From Methanoplanus limicola DSM 2279 (GTDB taxonomy: Archaea > Halobacteriota > Methanomicrobia > Methanomicrobiales > Methanomicrobiaceae), in assembly GCF_000243255.1 (NCBI RefSeq), contig NZ_CM001436.1, forward strand, positions 310,692 to 374,691: a DNA stretch of 64,000 nt, read 5' to 3'. The stretch's first letter is position 1; every line of letters begins with the position of its first letter. Under the pieces are notes generated by a model, which worked only from the letters and a program-made list of their open reading frames with translations, did not search any database and was not told where the DNA came from. Shown here in pieces: positions 51,975 to 60,923 of the stretch. The translations under genes were made by a program, and so were the position numbers.

Positions 51975-53069
51975 CTACTTTACCGGAAGGGTGCATCTGC
52001 ACCTCCCGATTAACAGGGACATCAGCAGGGACAGGAACCCGACAATTACAAAGGATGTAAAATAACTGTATTCGGCTATAACTCCGGCGAAAAACGGCAT
52101 AAAAGTCATCCCTGCATACGAGGATACCGTCAGTAAACCAATAACCGTCCCCTGTCTGTAACCAGTCTCTGCAAGAAATCCCATCTGCCCAACCATAATA
52201 AACCCGGCAATCAGACCAATCATTGAAAAGACAGAAAATATTGCTATGAGAGAAATTCCGGGCACGAAATATCCGGCAATAACCAGAAGACCCATCATCA
52301 CCGAGCCGACTCTAATCACAGGCACAGGCTTTAGATCAAGTTTTGGCGCAATCACCGATGATACCATAGTTGAAAAATTCATAATCCCTATCTGAAGACT
52401 GAGCATCAGGGGCGCCTCATCCGTAAACTCCGGATAAAGAGCTGTAACAACACCAGTCGCACCGACAAGAACCACAGCCGATACATACAGCCATTTGTAA
52501 TCCGCAAGAATGGCCATGATGTCCGCAGGCGGGGCAGTGCTCTCAGTCACATCCTCCCTGGCATAAAGATGGATCAGCAGAGGAATGAAAGTCAGTACAG
52601 TAAACACCGTCACACCTCCTGTGGCACCAAAGTATGGATCAAGTGCACCGCCGGCGACAAGACCTGTAAGAAGACCGAGATTCAGCGCCGCAATGATATA
52701 TCCGGCAAGTTTTTTGTGGTCCTCCTGCTCATTGACCCATGACATGGCACAGACGACAAACATACCGGCACCGATACCTTCAATAAGACGGAATATAACC
52801 ACAGGAAGAGCCACCGGAAAAAGATAAATTAAGAGACCTGAAATTATCGTCATAATAAGACCGGCCCTTATCAGCGGAATTTTGCCAATCCTGTCAGATA
52901 AAGTTCCGGCAGGAAAAACTGTCAGAAATGCCCCAAAGAAATAGGCAGAAAATATAGCACCCTGAACGCCGGGTGATTCATAAGCAAAGAACGGAAGTAC
53001 AGGCACAACAGCATTTGAAAGTGCCATAACAGCGACCATTCCCAGAAGTATTGATATTCTCTCCTTCAT
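51975..53069 (-). CDS. Major facilitator superfamily transporter
   Basis: 364 residues with about 12 transmembrane helices. The helix 2-3 loop has G-T-L-S-D-R-I-G-K-I-P-L-I-R-A, the MFS signature. The start ATG 53069 (M-K-E-R-I) is preferred: the upstream GTG adds a cysteine-containing stretch, and GGTG lies 8 bases before 53069. Substrate unknown; relatives include drug exporters. Confidence 0.88.
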   Translation of the reverse strand: MKERISILLGMVAVMALSNAVVPVLPFFAYESPGVQGAIFSAYFFGAFLTVFPAGTLSDRIGKIPLIRAGLIMTIISGLLIYLFPVALPVVIFRLIEGIGAGMFVVCAMSWVNEQEDHKKLAGYIIAALNLGLLTGLVAGGALDPYFGATGGVTVFTVLTFIPLLIHLYAREDVTESTAPPADIMAILADYKWLYVSAVVLVGATGVVTALYPEFTDEAPLMLSLQIGIMNFSTMVSSVIAPKLDLKPVPVIRVGSVMMGLLVIAGYFVPGISLIAIFSVFSMIGLIAGFIMVGQMGFLAETGYRQGTVIGLLTVSSYAGMTFMPFFAGVIAEYSYFTSFVIVGFLSLLMSLLIGRCRCTLPVK

Positions 53070-53210
53070 AAACAGAACACCAGATTCCTGCTCCGGAAAA
53101 ATACAGAAATACAATTATTCCGGACACGGGTTAACAGTAAATTATTGCCCGGATTGATAATTAAATCCACCCATACAGATATTACAGCCTGAACTAAAAA
53201 TAACCGCACC

Positions 53211-53254
53211 AAAAAAAGTATAATTCCGGGTGGGAACACCTGACATCAGTCAGG
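53211..53254 (-). terminator. Hairpin plus T7 terminator after the aCPSF1 gene
   Basis: CCTGAC and GTCAGG pair around ATCA, and the minus strand reads T7 about 20 bases later. It lies between the aCPSF1 stop and the end of the MFS region. Confidence 0.55.
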
Positions 53255-53275
53255 AAAAGCTGTTATCAGATTACC

Positions 53276-55168
53276 TCAGACCATCCTGTAGGTTTCAAGG
53301 TTTCTCGGTGCATGAGTCTCTATTTTATACCGTTTGTAAATAGAGCTTGCAAGATCAATTGCACTCTTCTCATCACCATGTATGGTAAATATCTTCTCTG
53401 GCCGCGGATTTAAGTGATTCACATAGGCCATCAGCTGCTTCCTGTCCGAATGACCGGAGAAACCGTCAACCGTTTTTATTTCAAGATTGATATTGATAGT
53501 CTCACGCCTTCCGAGCGGAATCTCCTTCCAGCCCTTCTGAATTCTCCGTCCGGTAGTGCCGTCTGCCTGATATCCGACAAAGATGAGCATATTTTTCTCA
53601 TCCTGTGCAAGGCCGTAGAGGTACTCCATAACAGGCCCTCCGTTTAACATACCACTTGTCGTTATGATAACACAGGGGTCACCGCTTCCGATTATATCGC
53701 CACGCTTTGAGGACGAATCCACCTGTTCAAAGCAGTCTGCAAGGAACGGATTCATGCCGTCCTGAAAGATCAGTTTCCGCAGGTCAGGATTGAGGTACTC
53801 CGGATAGGTCGTATGAATCGCAGTAGCCTCCTTGATCATTCCGTCAAGATATACCTTCACTTTAGGAATCTTCTCAAGCCTCATACCCTCCTCAAGTGCA
53901 AGCATAACCTCCTGTGATCTGCCTACTGCAAAGGCCGGAATAATGATCTTTCCGCCGCGGTTGACAGTATCATTGACGGCCTCATAGAGCTTCTCCTCAG
54001 CATCCTTCCTTGATGGCTGCATATCATTGGAACCGCCGTATGTGCTCTCCATGAAAACAGCTTCAAGACGCGGGAACTGTGAGGTTGCCGGGCCGAAAAG
54101 CCTGCTTTTTGCATAATTGAAATCACCGGTAAAGGCAATATTATACAGCCCGTCACCGACATGGAAATGTGCAATCGCAGAACCCAGGATATGCCCTGCA
54201 TTATGATAGGTCAGCTTCACATCAGGCGCAATATCAGTTACACTCCCGTAATTGAGTGTAATTGAGTGCTTCAGGTACTGCTGAACCTCCTTTGAAGAGT
54301 ATGGAACCTTGCTGGTCTCATTTGCCACGACGTCAAGATAGTCAAGCTGAAGCATAACCGAAAGATCCCTTGTCGCAGGAGTGCTGTACACAGGCCCTTC
54401 ATATCCATATTTGTAAAGAAGGGGGACAAGTGCACAGTGGTCAAGATGTGCATGTGTTATTACAACCGCATCAAGAGAATTGAGAGGGTAAATCTCCGGG
54501 ACATACAGATAAGGATAACCGTCATTGTTGCCCGGTTTCTCACCGCAGTCGATTAAAATCTTGCTCTCCGGAGTTGACATCAGAAATGCCGCTCTTCCAA
54601 CCTCACGGCAGCATCCAAGTGTTGTCACACGGAGCCACTTGTCCTTGCTTGTTATATCCCTGTGAATTCTGCGGCCGATTGTCCTTAAAAATTCTTTCCT
54701 CTCGTCCTTTACAGCACGCAGATACTGCCTTGTCTGTTTAACCGTGCTGCTCTCAATCGGCGGCGTCCTGACAACCTTTGGTGTCCATCCGATCTCCTTT
54801 GTAATGTCCCTTAAGGTAGTGCCGTTCTTTCCAATCACTACCCCCGGTTTTTCAGCCTCTATTAAAACCTCTCCGGTATCCGGATCAAAAAAGAGATCAG
54901 TTATTCCGGCATCTTCGGGCACAACATTATTTACTTTATCCGCCGCAATTTCAGGGTCTTCCAGAATATTCGGCCTGACAACAATCCTCTTTCGGAGTTC
55001 ACGTGCCAGTATTTTTATGAGATCCGCTTCATCAGCGAACTTTTTTGGATCATCAGTATAGATAACAAGTTCAGGTCCCTCAAACTCTACCTCCGAAACC
55101 TTAATTCCGGCAGGGACCTTTGCATCTATTTTAGCCTTAAGATCCTTTAATCTGTCCTCTATTAACAT
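53276..55168 (-). CDS. Archaeal beta-CASP ribonuclease aCPSF1
   Basis: A 630-residue RNase homologous to eukaryotic CPSF73. It terminates archaeal transcription by cleaving 3' ends at U-rich tracts. Two N-terminal KH domains come first (about residues 1-140, with V-V-I-G-K-N-G-T-T-L), followed by the metallo-beta-lactamase motif T-H-A-H-L-D-H (about 238-245), and the beta-CASP motifs near G-F-S-G-H-S-D and I-H-G-D-E-K. Full-length and intact. It lies just downstream of the proteasome beta gene in the same direction. Confidence 0.95.
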   Translation of the reverse strand: MLIEDRLKDLKAKIDAKVPAGIKVSEVEFEGPELVIYTDDPKKFADEADLIKILARELRKRIVVRPNILEDPEIAADKVNNVVPEDAGITDLFFDPDTGEVLIEAEKPGVVIGKNGTTLRDITKEIGWTPKVVRTPPIESSTVKQTRQYLRAVKDERKEFLRTIGRRIHRDITSKDKWLRVTTLGCCREVGRAAFLMSTPESKILIDCGEKPGNNDGYPYLYVPEIYPLNSLDAVVITHAHLDHCALVPLLYKYGYEGPVYSTPATRDLSVMLQLDYLDVVANETSKVPYSSKEVQQYLKHSITLNYGSVTDIAPDVKLTYHNAGHILGSAIAHFHVGDGLYNIAFTGDFNYAKSRLFGPATSQFPRLEAVFMESTYGGSNDMQPSRKDAEEKLYEAVNDTVNRGGKIIIPAFAVGRSQEVMLALEEGMRLEKIPKVKVYLDGMIKEATAIHTTYPEYLNPDLRKLIFQDGMNPFLADCFEQVDSSSKRGDIIGSGDPCVIITTSGMLNGGPVMEYLYGLAQDEKNMLIFVGYQADGTTGRRIQKGWKEIPLGRRETININLEIKTVDGFSGHSDRKQLMAYVNHLNPRPEKIFTIHGDEKSAIDLASSIYKRYKIETHAPRNLETYRMV

Positions 55169-55214
55169 TAAATACGTCCTAAAAAAAAGAAAAAATCTGG
55201 TTATTATTCAAATA

Positions 55215-55835
55215 TTACCCTTTAATACCCGATTCCATTAATTCTTCATATTTGTCTTTGGTAATAACAACTATACTGATATCCTCTCCGGAGGCTGAAT
55301 CCCTTTTCATTGCCGATCTAAGGGCACGTATAGCCAGATCAAGACATTCCTTCTCTGACATACCTTCTTCAAACCTGTCCTCAAGGACACCATATGCAAA
55401 CGGAGAGCCTGACCCTGTAGCAACAATCCTGTCTTCAGGAGATGCTCCGCCAAGGGCGTCAACCGAATAAATGGACGGCCCGTATCTGTCAATACCGCCA
55501 ACGAGCAGCTGGACATAATATGGAAACATCCTGTTCTGATTTAAGACATTGCTCAGGAGTGTGGCGGCCGCGCCAACGGCTATAGGCCTGCCTCTCCTGA
55601 TATTGAAGAGGCTGCACTCAACCTGCATAAGACGTGCAAGCTGCTGGGCATCGCCTACACCGCCGGCTATAGTCATACCAATACGATCTGCAATCTGATA
55701 GACCTTCTTGGCCTTCTTACTTGCGATCATATTGCCCATCGTGGCTCTTCTTTCCGTTGCCAAAACTACACCGCCATCGAATAATAACCCAACAGTGGTA
55801 GTTCCTTTCATAATTTCCTGGGAGACTTCCTGCAC
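55215..55835 (-). CDS. psmB: Proteasome beta subunit
   Basis: 206 residues. A short propeptide ends at M-K-G before T-T-T-V-G, where self-cleavage leaves catalytic Thr12. The signatures [26 protein letters not shown], and D-A-L-G-G-A-S-P follow. The start is GTG 55835 with GGAGTGG before it. The alpha subunit is not nearby. It lies 47 bases upstream of aCPSF1, so the two may be co-transcribed. Confidence 0.96.
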   Translation of the reverse strand: MQEVSQEIMKGTTTVGLLFDGGVVLATERRATMGNMIASKKAKKVYQIADRIGMTIAGGVGDAQQLARLMQVECSLFNIRRGRPIAVGAAATLLSNVLNQNRMFPYYVQLLVGGIDRYGPSIYSVDALGGASPEDRIVATGSGSPFAYGVLEDRFEEGMSEKECLDLAIRALRSAMKRDSASGEDISIVVITKDKYEELMESGIKG

Positions 55836-55883
55836 TAAAACCCACTCCGTAATTTATAATATTGAAGGATTTGAAACCTGAAC

Positions 55884-55908
55884 AAAAACGCTTCAGATAT
55901 AGAAGCGT
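55884..55908 (-). terminator. Hairpin with T5 after the CBS-domain gene
   Basis: Minus strand: ACGCTTC and GAAGCGT pair with a 7-base loop, then TTTTTG. It lies 107 bases past the CBS gene stop and shortly upstream of the proteasome beta promoter. Confidence 0.55.
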
Positions 55909-56014
55909 CCTTATTATCCTTAAATGTTGTTGTAATATCCCTTATAAAGAGATTGACCGGAAATTTTTTTTGCCGGAACTATTCCGGATTTCCGGCGAAG
56001 ATAACTTAAAAAAT

Positions 56015-56836
56015 TTATTTCTCAAGCAGTGCCCGGATAACATCCCTGTCAAAGAGCATAGAGACCATCTTCTTGTCTCCGTTTGTCACCGGAAGCTGAT
56101 CAACCCTTGACCTCTTCATCTTCAGAGCACAGTCGCTGAGCTCTGCATTCTGAGGCACTGCCACAACTTCCTTAATCATAGCCTCTTTAACGGGCTTTAA
56201 CGGAAGCTGCACTTTGGATATGCCAAAAGAAATTGTATGCATATCTCTTATACTTTCCCATGTCCACTCATCGTCATCAGTTCCGTTAGAGAGATCTGAA
56301 ACCTCCACACTGTCTTCAATGAGTGCCTGCTTGATAAGATCCCTCTCAGATATAATTCCGGTGAGCATCGAATCCTGATTAAGAATTGGCACGGCATCAT
56401 AGCCGGAGATCTCCATAATCCTGCCTACAAGCGGCAGGGGTGTATCCTCCCACAATGCAAATGTCGGTCTTGTGTATCTCAGGCGAATTTCTTCGGAATT
56501 TTTAGTCTGTGAGACAGCACCTACAAGGTCAGCAACACTTAAAATTCCAAGAAGTTTACCATTCTCAACAACAGGAAGCCTCCTGAAATTACGTTTGATC
56601 ATAATTTCAGCCGCTTCCTCAATTGTTGTGTCCGGCGGAACTGTCAGTGGATCTGACGTCATCAGAAGGCTGAGCTGTGTCTCGTCAGCCTTTCTGAGGA
56701 GATCCTTTCTTGTGATAATCCCGACAAGTCTGCCTTCTTTGGTAACAGGAACGCCGCTTATTCCGGTTCTCTTCAGAATCCTTAAGACATCGTCCCTGTT
56801 GCCGGGTGTTTCAACTGAGACTACATCCTCAGTCAT
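56015..56836 (-). CDS. Protein with four CBS domains
   Basis: 273 residues make two Bateman modules. Repeats are visible as M-T-E-D-V-V-S-V, L-L-M-T-S-D-P-L-T-V, L-V-G-R-I-M-E-I and M-I-K-E-V-V-A-V. Each continues with P-V-x-x-x-x-x-L-V-G-I-I-T. It probably senses adenosine nucleotides. ATG 56836 is the first ATG, but the preceding in-frame codons read Y-V-K-D-Y-M, the usual first residues of CBS proteins, without a classic start codon. The upstream UspA gene ends 24 bases away. Confidence 0.9.
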   Translation of the reverse strand: MTEDVVSVETPGNRDDVLRILKRTGISGVPVTKEGRLVGIITRKDLLRKADETQLSLLMTSDPLTVPPDTTIEEAAEIMIKRNFRRLPVVENGKLLGILSVADLVGAVSQTKNSEEIRLRYTRPTFALWEDTPLPLVGRIMEISGYDAVPILNQDSMLTGIISERDLIKQALIEDSVEVSDLSNGTDDDEWTWESIRDMHTISFGISKVQLPLKPVKEAMIKEVVAVPQNAELSDCALKMKRSRVDQLPVTNGDKKMVSMLFDRDVIRALLEK

Positions 56837-56859
56837 GTAGTCTTTTACATACCTCGGTT

Positions 56860-57288
56860 CTATAATCTCACCACCATAGTAGAGACATTGCTGTGCTTAA
56901 TCACATAGTCAGTTACACTTCCGAGAAGCAGGCGCTCGACCTCACTCTTGCCATGGGAACCCATGACAATAAGATCTGCACCGATCTCATCAGCGTACTT
57001 CAATATCTCTTCACCGGCATGACCCTGGGAAGTTTTGGTAGTCAACTCTAATCCATACTCTTCAGCCAGTTTTGCCCCATCTTTCAGCGCTTTCTGACCT
57101 TCGGATTCCATACGGCTGTAGATAATCTCCATTGTGCTGTCTGTCGGAATGGATGAAAACCCCCCGGTCTCAACTACATATATGGCATGTAATCCGGCCT
57201 TTCTTATTTTTGCCTCTTCAATAGCCGCCTGAAGGGATTTGGTACCCACCTCAGAGCCATCAACGGCAGTAAGAATAGTCTTAAACAT
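56860..57288 (-). CDS. Universal stress protein, UspA family
   Basis: 142 residues. T-A-V-D-G-S-E is near the N-terminus, and the ATP-binding signature G-S-H-G-K-S-E-V-E-R-L-L-L-G-S-V lies near the C-terminus (G-2x-G-9x-G-S). It probably binds ATP in stress responses. It lies between the amidohydrolase (37 bases upstream) and the CBS gene, suggesting one operon. Confidence 0.95.
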   Translation of the reverse strand: MFKTILTAVDGSEVGTKSLQAAIEEAKIRKAGLHAIYVVETGGFSSIPTDSTMEIIYSRMESEGQKALKDGAKLAEEYGLELTTKTSQGHAGEEILKYADEIGADLIVMGSHGKSEVERLLLGSVTDYVIKHSNVSTMVVRL

Positions 57289-57325
57289 ATTCTGGCCTCT
57301 GATAATTAATCTTTAAAAAACCAGA

Positions 57326-58354
57326 TTAATAGTCTTTATCCAGATGTGATGAATTTATCCTTGTTACAACTGTTTTCAGAGGATTTTTTGAAAATCCGGT
57401 GTTAAAACGCGCAGAATCTACAGCATAAAACTTTGCCGGAGCACCTTCCCGGATATAGTACGGCTCCCCAAAAAGGAATGAACAGTCAACTGCCATTCTG
57501 TAGATATCAGCGGCATCCACCCCATATACATAGGATAAAAATGACATCTCGGAGAATATGTCAGGCTGGACAAACATCACATTATCTGTACCTAAAAGAA
57601 CTTTGCAGCCAAAATCAAGCATCTTTTTTATAGGAGGGTTATTCTTTCCGGATGCGACACCAAGCCGCCAGTTTGATCTTGGGCAGACTGCAATTGATAT
57701 GCCTTCATCAGCACATCTTTTAAGCTGGGAGTCAGTTGCATGTGTGCAGTGGACAAGGAGATCGGGATCCATATCAATAGCGCCGTCAACATCAAGAGAA
57801 TCCTTCTCACCGGCATGAAAGGCAACAAATTTTCCTTCTTCTTTTATGCTCTCAACAGTTTCAAAAGCAGCCCGCCCCTCCTTAATGCTGGAGACCCCTA
57901 TACCATCAGCTATATCCTCACCGCCATTCCGGCCCAGAATTCTGCCGTCAATATTTTCACCGCGAATAGCGGTATTAAGCAGTTCCACACCGGAAGTTCC
58001 CCCTTCCCTGAAGTCAAGAAAGCCGGCCGTCGCCGATGATTTCATATAGCCAATCGTTGCCTTCATTGCAGAGATGATATACTCAGGATCAGACTCTGAT
58101 AAAATCCTGTGTTTGATACCGTCTGGAGGTGCAACAAGTTCTGAGAGGCTGCCGGATACCGGATAGTCCATCGCAACTGTATCGGCGATATGTGTATGGG
58201 CATTGAAGAAGGACGGCAGAATCCACCTGTTATCAACATGCTTTTTCTCTTCTATTGAAGCTATAACCCCATATTCAACAACTATCTCAGCCTTTAACGG
58301 TTCAAAATCATCTCCGGCAAAGACAACCCCTGAAACTGTATAATCATCTTCCAT
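57326..58354 (-). CDS. Amidohydrolase family protein (COG0402-like)
   Basis: 342 residues. Metal-binding motifs: F-F-N-A-H-T-H-I-A-D, F-H-A-G-E-K, L-V-H-C-T-H-A-T-D-S and L-L-G-T-D-N-V-M-F. The family includes cytosine, guanine and S-adenosylhomocysteine deaminases; the substrate cannot be assigned. It heads the amidohydrolase-UspA-CBS run. A divergent Sec61-beta gene starts 54 bases away. Confidence 0.88.
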   Translation of the reverse strand: MEDDYTVSGVVFAGDDFEPLKAEIVVEYGVIASIEEKKHVDNRWILPSFFNAHTHIADTVAMDYPVSGSLSELVAPPDGIKHRILSESDPEYIISAMKATIGYMKSSATAGFLDFREGGTSGVELLNTAIRGENIDGRILGRNGGEDIADGIGVSSIKEGRAAFETVESIKEEGKFVAFHAGEKDSLDVDGAIDMDPDLLVHCTHATDSQLKRCADEGISIAVCPRSNWRLGVASGKNNPPIKKMLDFGCKVLLGTDNVMFVQPDIFSEMSFLSYVYGVDAADIYRMAVDCSFLFGEPYYIREGAPAKFYAVDSARFNTGFSKNPLKTVVTRINSSHLDKDY

Positions 58355-58375
58355 AAATTCACTTCTGCCTTTACT

Positions 58376-58383
58376 TTATATAT
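58376..58383 (+). promoter_or_regulatory. TATA element for the Sec61-beta gene
   Basis: TTTATATATC lies about 26 bases before ATG 58408, so transcription should begin almost at the start codon. Confidence 0.5.
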
Positions 58384-58407
58384 CCGGAATTACAGAATAA
58401 TAATGAT

Positions 58408-58569
58408 ATGGCAGCAAAGAAAAAAGGCGGCAACCTGATATCATCCGCAGGTCTTGTCACATATTATGACAGTGAGGACAGAAGGGCAATTCATATTCCT
58501 CCAAAAGCAGTTCTTATTTCAGCAGCAGCAATAGGAATTATAATTGCAGTGCTGAACCACCTGTTTTAA
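58408..58569 (+). CDS. Preprotein translocase subunit Sec61-beta (SecG-like)
   Basis: The small ORF of 53 residues was found by reading between the annotated-size frames. It has a lysine-rich cytoplasmic N-terminus, M-A-A-K-K-K-G-G-N-L, then S-S-A-G-L-V-T-Y-Y-D and I-P-P-K-A-V, the archaeal Sec61-beta signature, and a single transmembrane helix (about residues 34-51). It completes the SecYE translocation channel. A TATA box about 26 bases upstream, with no ribosome binding site between, suggests a leaderless message. A hairpin terminator follows at 58661. Confidence 0.9.
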   Translation: MAAKKKGGNLISSAGLVTYYDSEDRRAIHIPPKAVLISAAAIGIIIAVLNHLF

Positions 58570-58582
58570 GCAGTTGAAAATT

Positions 58583-58610
58583 AATTTCCGGCAATTTAAA
58601 ACCGGAAATT
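58583..58610. repeat. AATTTCCGG/CCGGAAATT hairpin after Sec61-beta
   Basis: Perfect 9-base arms around a 10-base loop begin 13 bases past the stop. It may support termination together with the GC-rich hairpin further downstream. Confidence 0.4.
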
Positions 58611-58660
58611 TAACAGCACAATATTTTTTACCAGGCGGAGAGGGAATAGAAGAGAGAACA

Positions 58661-58701
58661 TCCGGGCAGGGGTTGCCCGGAAACTAAGAATAATATTTTT
58701 T
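58661..58701 (+). terminator. GC-rich hairpin terminator
   Basis: TCCGGGCA and TGCCCGGA pair exactly around GGGGT. The sequence then becomes AAGAATAATATTTTTT, ending in six Ts. It ends the Sec61-beta transcript; the minus-strand cofE gene converges from the other side. Confidence 0.65.
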
Positions 58702-58797
58702 CCCAAAAAAATTCTGGTCTTATTTTTCCCGGAATCATTATCTCTTTATCCCAAAGATTCTGATCTGTTACCGGCCACTATCACTTGACTGCCCGCT

Positions 58798-59559
58798 TCA
58801 AAGGTCGTCTCCAGCCATATAGCATCTCTTCAGTGCCTTCCTGGTGATGTCCTCTTCAGGTCTGAAGTACAGTTCATCATGACCCTTCCATGACCCGCAG
58901 TTCCGGAACACAACAGCAGGAACACCCCTGTCAGACTCTCCCATTATGAAGTTTGCAAAGGCGGCAATCTCATCGACAACGGCCTCTTCCGTAATCTCCA
59001 AAACCCTGCCAAAGAGGTCACAGTCGCCCCGGAAGTCCTGAATGGCTGTCATGCCCGCCCATCCGATTGCAACGCCGGTCTGCCCGCGGCGAAATGACCG
59101 CCCACAGGTATCTGTAATTATTACCCTGACGTCCTTACCTGTGATCTCCTTAAACCTCTCCCTCATCTCCTCTGCCGACTCCATCGGTTCCGGCGGGAGG
59201 TATATGATAGTCCCGTCCTCAACATTGCTGTTGTCAACGCCGGCCCTGACACCGACATGACCGCATTTAAGCTGTGAGAGAACAAAAGGCCGGTCAAGTA
59301 TGAGGTCTTCTGTGGTATCTAAAACTGCCTGGATGAAACGTGGGTCCTCGCCGCATATGCCGGCTATCTCAGCTGCTTTCTCACCCGGAACTATCTCATC
59401 AAGCTGGCGGATGCAGCCTTTTGTCTTTGAATATACAGATGACGCTATACAGATGATGTCACCATCAGAGAACTCAAACCCTGACGCAATGCTTTCGGCG
59501 AGATCATCACCTTTATGAAATATCGGGAGGTTTTCAACCGGAATTACTTCAATACTCAT
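58798..59559 (-). CDS. cofE: Coenzyme F420-0:L-glutamate ligase
   Basis: 253 residues with the CofE pattern: I-I-C-I-A-S-S-V-Y-S-K-T-K-G, Q-L-K-C-G-H-V-G-V-R-A-G-V-D-N-S-N-V, I-T-D-T-C-G-R-S-F-R-R-G-Q-T-G-V-A-I-G and the late E-E-D-I-T-R-K-A-L. The enzyme adds gamma-linked glutamates to F420-0 with GTP, making the hydride carrier for methanogenesis. Single gene, next to a DUF1922 gene in the opposite direction. Confidence 0.95.
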   Translation of the reverse strand: MSIEVIPVENLPIFHKGDDLAESIASGFEFSDGDIICIASSVYSKTKGCIRQLDEIVPGEKAAEIAGICGEDPRFIQAVLDTTEDLILDRPFVLSQLKCGHVGVRAGVDNSNVEDGTIIYLPPEPMESAEEMRERFKEITGKDVRVIITDTCGRSFRRGQTGVAIGWAGMTAIQDFRGDCDLFGRVLEITEEAVVDEIAAFANFIMGESDRGVPAVVFRNCGSWKGHDELYFRPEEDITRKALKRCYMAGDDL

Positions 59560-59751
59560 ATCAAATCAGCAATATCTCATTTAAACTCCAGTCAGATAAT
59601 TTTTGCCAAATTCACGGGGCATGGCAGAACAACCGGCAGAGAATTTCCGGCAGTCAGCAGATATTCCGGCCGGCAACCATACCCGGATGATGAGCCGGGT
59701 GCAGCATCCGGAGGATAAGTTTAATCTCCCATCACGGTGAATTCAGGTATA

Positions 59752-60021
59752 ATGTACCTGATTATCAGGTGCCCCGGATGCCAGGCTTTTTCATACGCGG
59801 ACCGCTACCAGAAGTACAAGCTATGCCCGGATTGCGGATATACTATGAACATAAAGTCCTGCCCTGTTTATCTTGACGTTAAAACATTCCCGCAGGCCGA
59901 GGCAATAGTGAAAGAGCTTGAAGCTTATCTGCACAAAAGAAATAAAAAGGAGCTGACTCCGGATGAGATTTTGACCCTGAGGGAAGATTATACCGAATGG
60001 ATAAGGTCTAACCCGCCGTGA
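59752..60021 (+). CDS. DUF1922 zinc-ribbon protein
   Basis: The 89-residue protein starts M-Y-L-I-I-R-C-P-G-C-Q-A-F and has a second knuckle C-P-D-C-G-Y, followed by a helical tail. This fits DUF1922, small archaeal zinc-ribbon proteins of unknown function. ATG 59752 agrees with the family start better than GTG 59737. Another tiny zinc-ribbon gene ends convergently 60 bases away. Confidence 0.8.
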   Translation: MYLIIRCPGCQAFSYADRYQKYKLCPDCGYTMNIKSCPVYLDVKTFPQAEAIVKELEAYLHKRNKKELTPDEILTLREDYTEWIRSNPP

Positions 60022-60080
60022 TTTCCCGCAGGCGCTGCTATCCGGCAGTACCACAGGAGAAACATAAAGTAAAAATCAGT

Positions 60081-60233
60081 CTAAAGCCATGGTCTTCCGC
60101 ATCCGGGGCAGATAATCGTGGCCTGTCTTCCGCAATATGGACAGTGAAGGGAACCTTTACCGTTATCCTCCAGAAATCTGCCGCATTTTTTACAGCGTAT
60201 CTTCTCATCAAACCCGCACTTATGTTTAGGCAT
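60081..60233 (-). CDS. 50-residue double zinc-ribbon protein
   Basis: This short ORF contains C-K-K-C-G, C-P-Y-C-G and C-P-G-C-G plus an early K-C-G-F; it is almost entirely zinc knuckle and basic residues (M-P-K-H-K-C-G). Such double zinc-ribbon mini-proteins occur in methanogens, probably as nucleic-acid or protein adaptors. ATG 60233 and TAG 60081 bound it. No similar frame overlaps on the other strand. Confidence 0.75.
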   Translation of the reverse strand: MPKHKCGFDEKIRCKKCGRFLEDNGKGSLHCPYCGRQATIICPGCGRPWL

Positions 60234-60314
60234 AAGAATCTATAGAACATCAAAAGAGTATAAGGATATTGGCAGAGATTACTGCCGGGAAATAATCCAC
60301 ATCTGCATAAAAAT

Positions 60315-60923
60315 CTAATCCTGAATTCCTTCAACCACTCTTGCAACTTTGAAGGAATCATTCGGGCACGTCTCTTCACAGGTCTTGCATCCGGTGCATT
60401 TTTCCGGGTGAAGAATTGTAAGTTTTCCATCCTTAACCCTCATAATCACCTCATCTGAACCGAGACTTGCACCAAATGCAAGGGAGGGATCAATGACCTT
60501 GTTCACCGGACAGGCAACCGAGCAGTTGCCGCAGCGCATGCATTTTGAGTCATCAACAGAGAGATGAAAATCTGCAAGAAACATGGTCTTCTCCTTCTCC
60601 TGCCTCTCAAGTATATCCCCGGATGCAAGAACTTTATCAGGGCAGGCCTCCACACAGAGGCCGCACCTGAGGCAGTGCCCTTTGTAAATTACCGGCTCCC
60701 ACTTACCCTCACTGTTCTTCAGCACCTCAATTGCACCGGGAGACGGGCAGATCATCATGCACCTCAGTTCATGTGAGCATTCATTACCTGTAAGAACCGG
60801 ATAATCCCTGAAATGAGCAGGTGTTACGAGTGGTGCAGTTTTTACGGTGAAGAATTTTTTAATCCATTCGGCCCTTAAAAACTCCTTTAGATACCATATA
60901 ACAGATGAAGACATAACATTCAC
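60315..60923 (-). CDS. Eha-type hydrogenase polyferredoxin subunit
   Basis: A 202-residue 4Fe-4S protein that would carry electrons from the hydrogenase. Clear clusters: C-L-R-C-G-L-C-V-E-A-C-P, C-M-R-C-G-N-C-S-V-A-C-P and C-T-G-C-K-T-C-E-E-T-C-P. A first motif is incomplete (C-S-H-E-L-R-C-M-M-I-C-P). Its start overlaps the large-subunit stop (ATGA type), so it is the next gene of the Eha operon. It corresponds in position to EhaP/EhaQ. Confidence 0.85.
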   Translation of the reverse strand: MNVMSSSVIWYLKEFLRAEWIKKFFTVKTAPLVTPAHFRDYPVLTGNECSHELRCMMICPSPGAIEVLKNSEGKWEPVIYKGHCLRCGLCVEACPDKVLASGDILERQEKEKTMFLADFHLSVDDSKCMRCGNCSVACPVNKVIDPSLAFGASLGSDEVIMRVKDGKLTILHPEKCTGCKTCEETCPNDSFKVARVVEGIQD

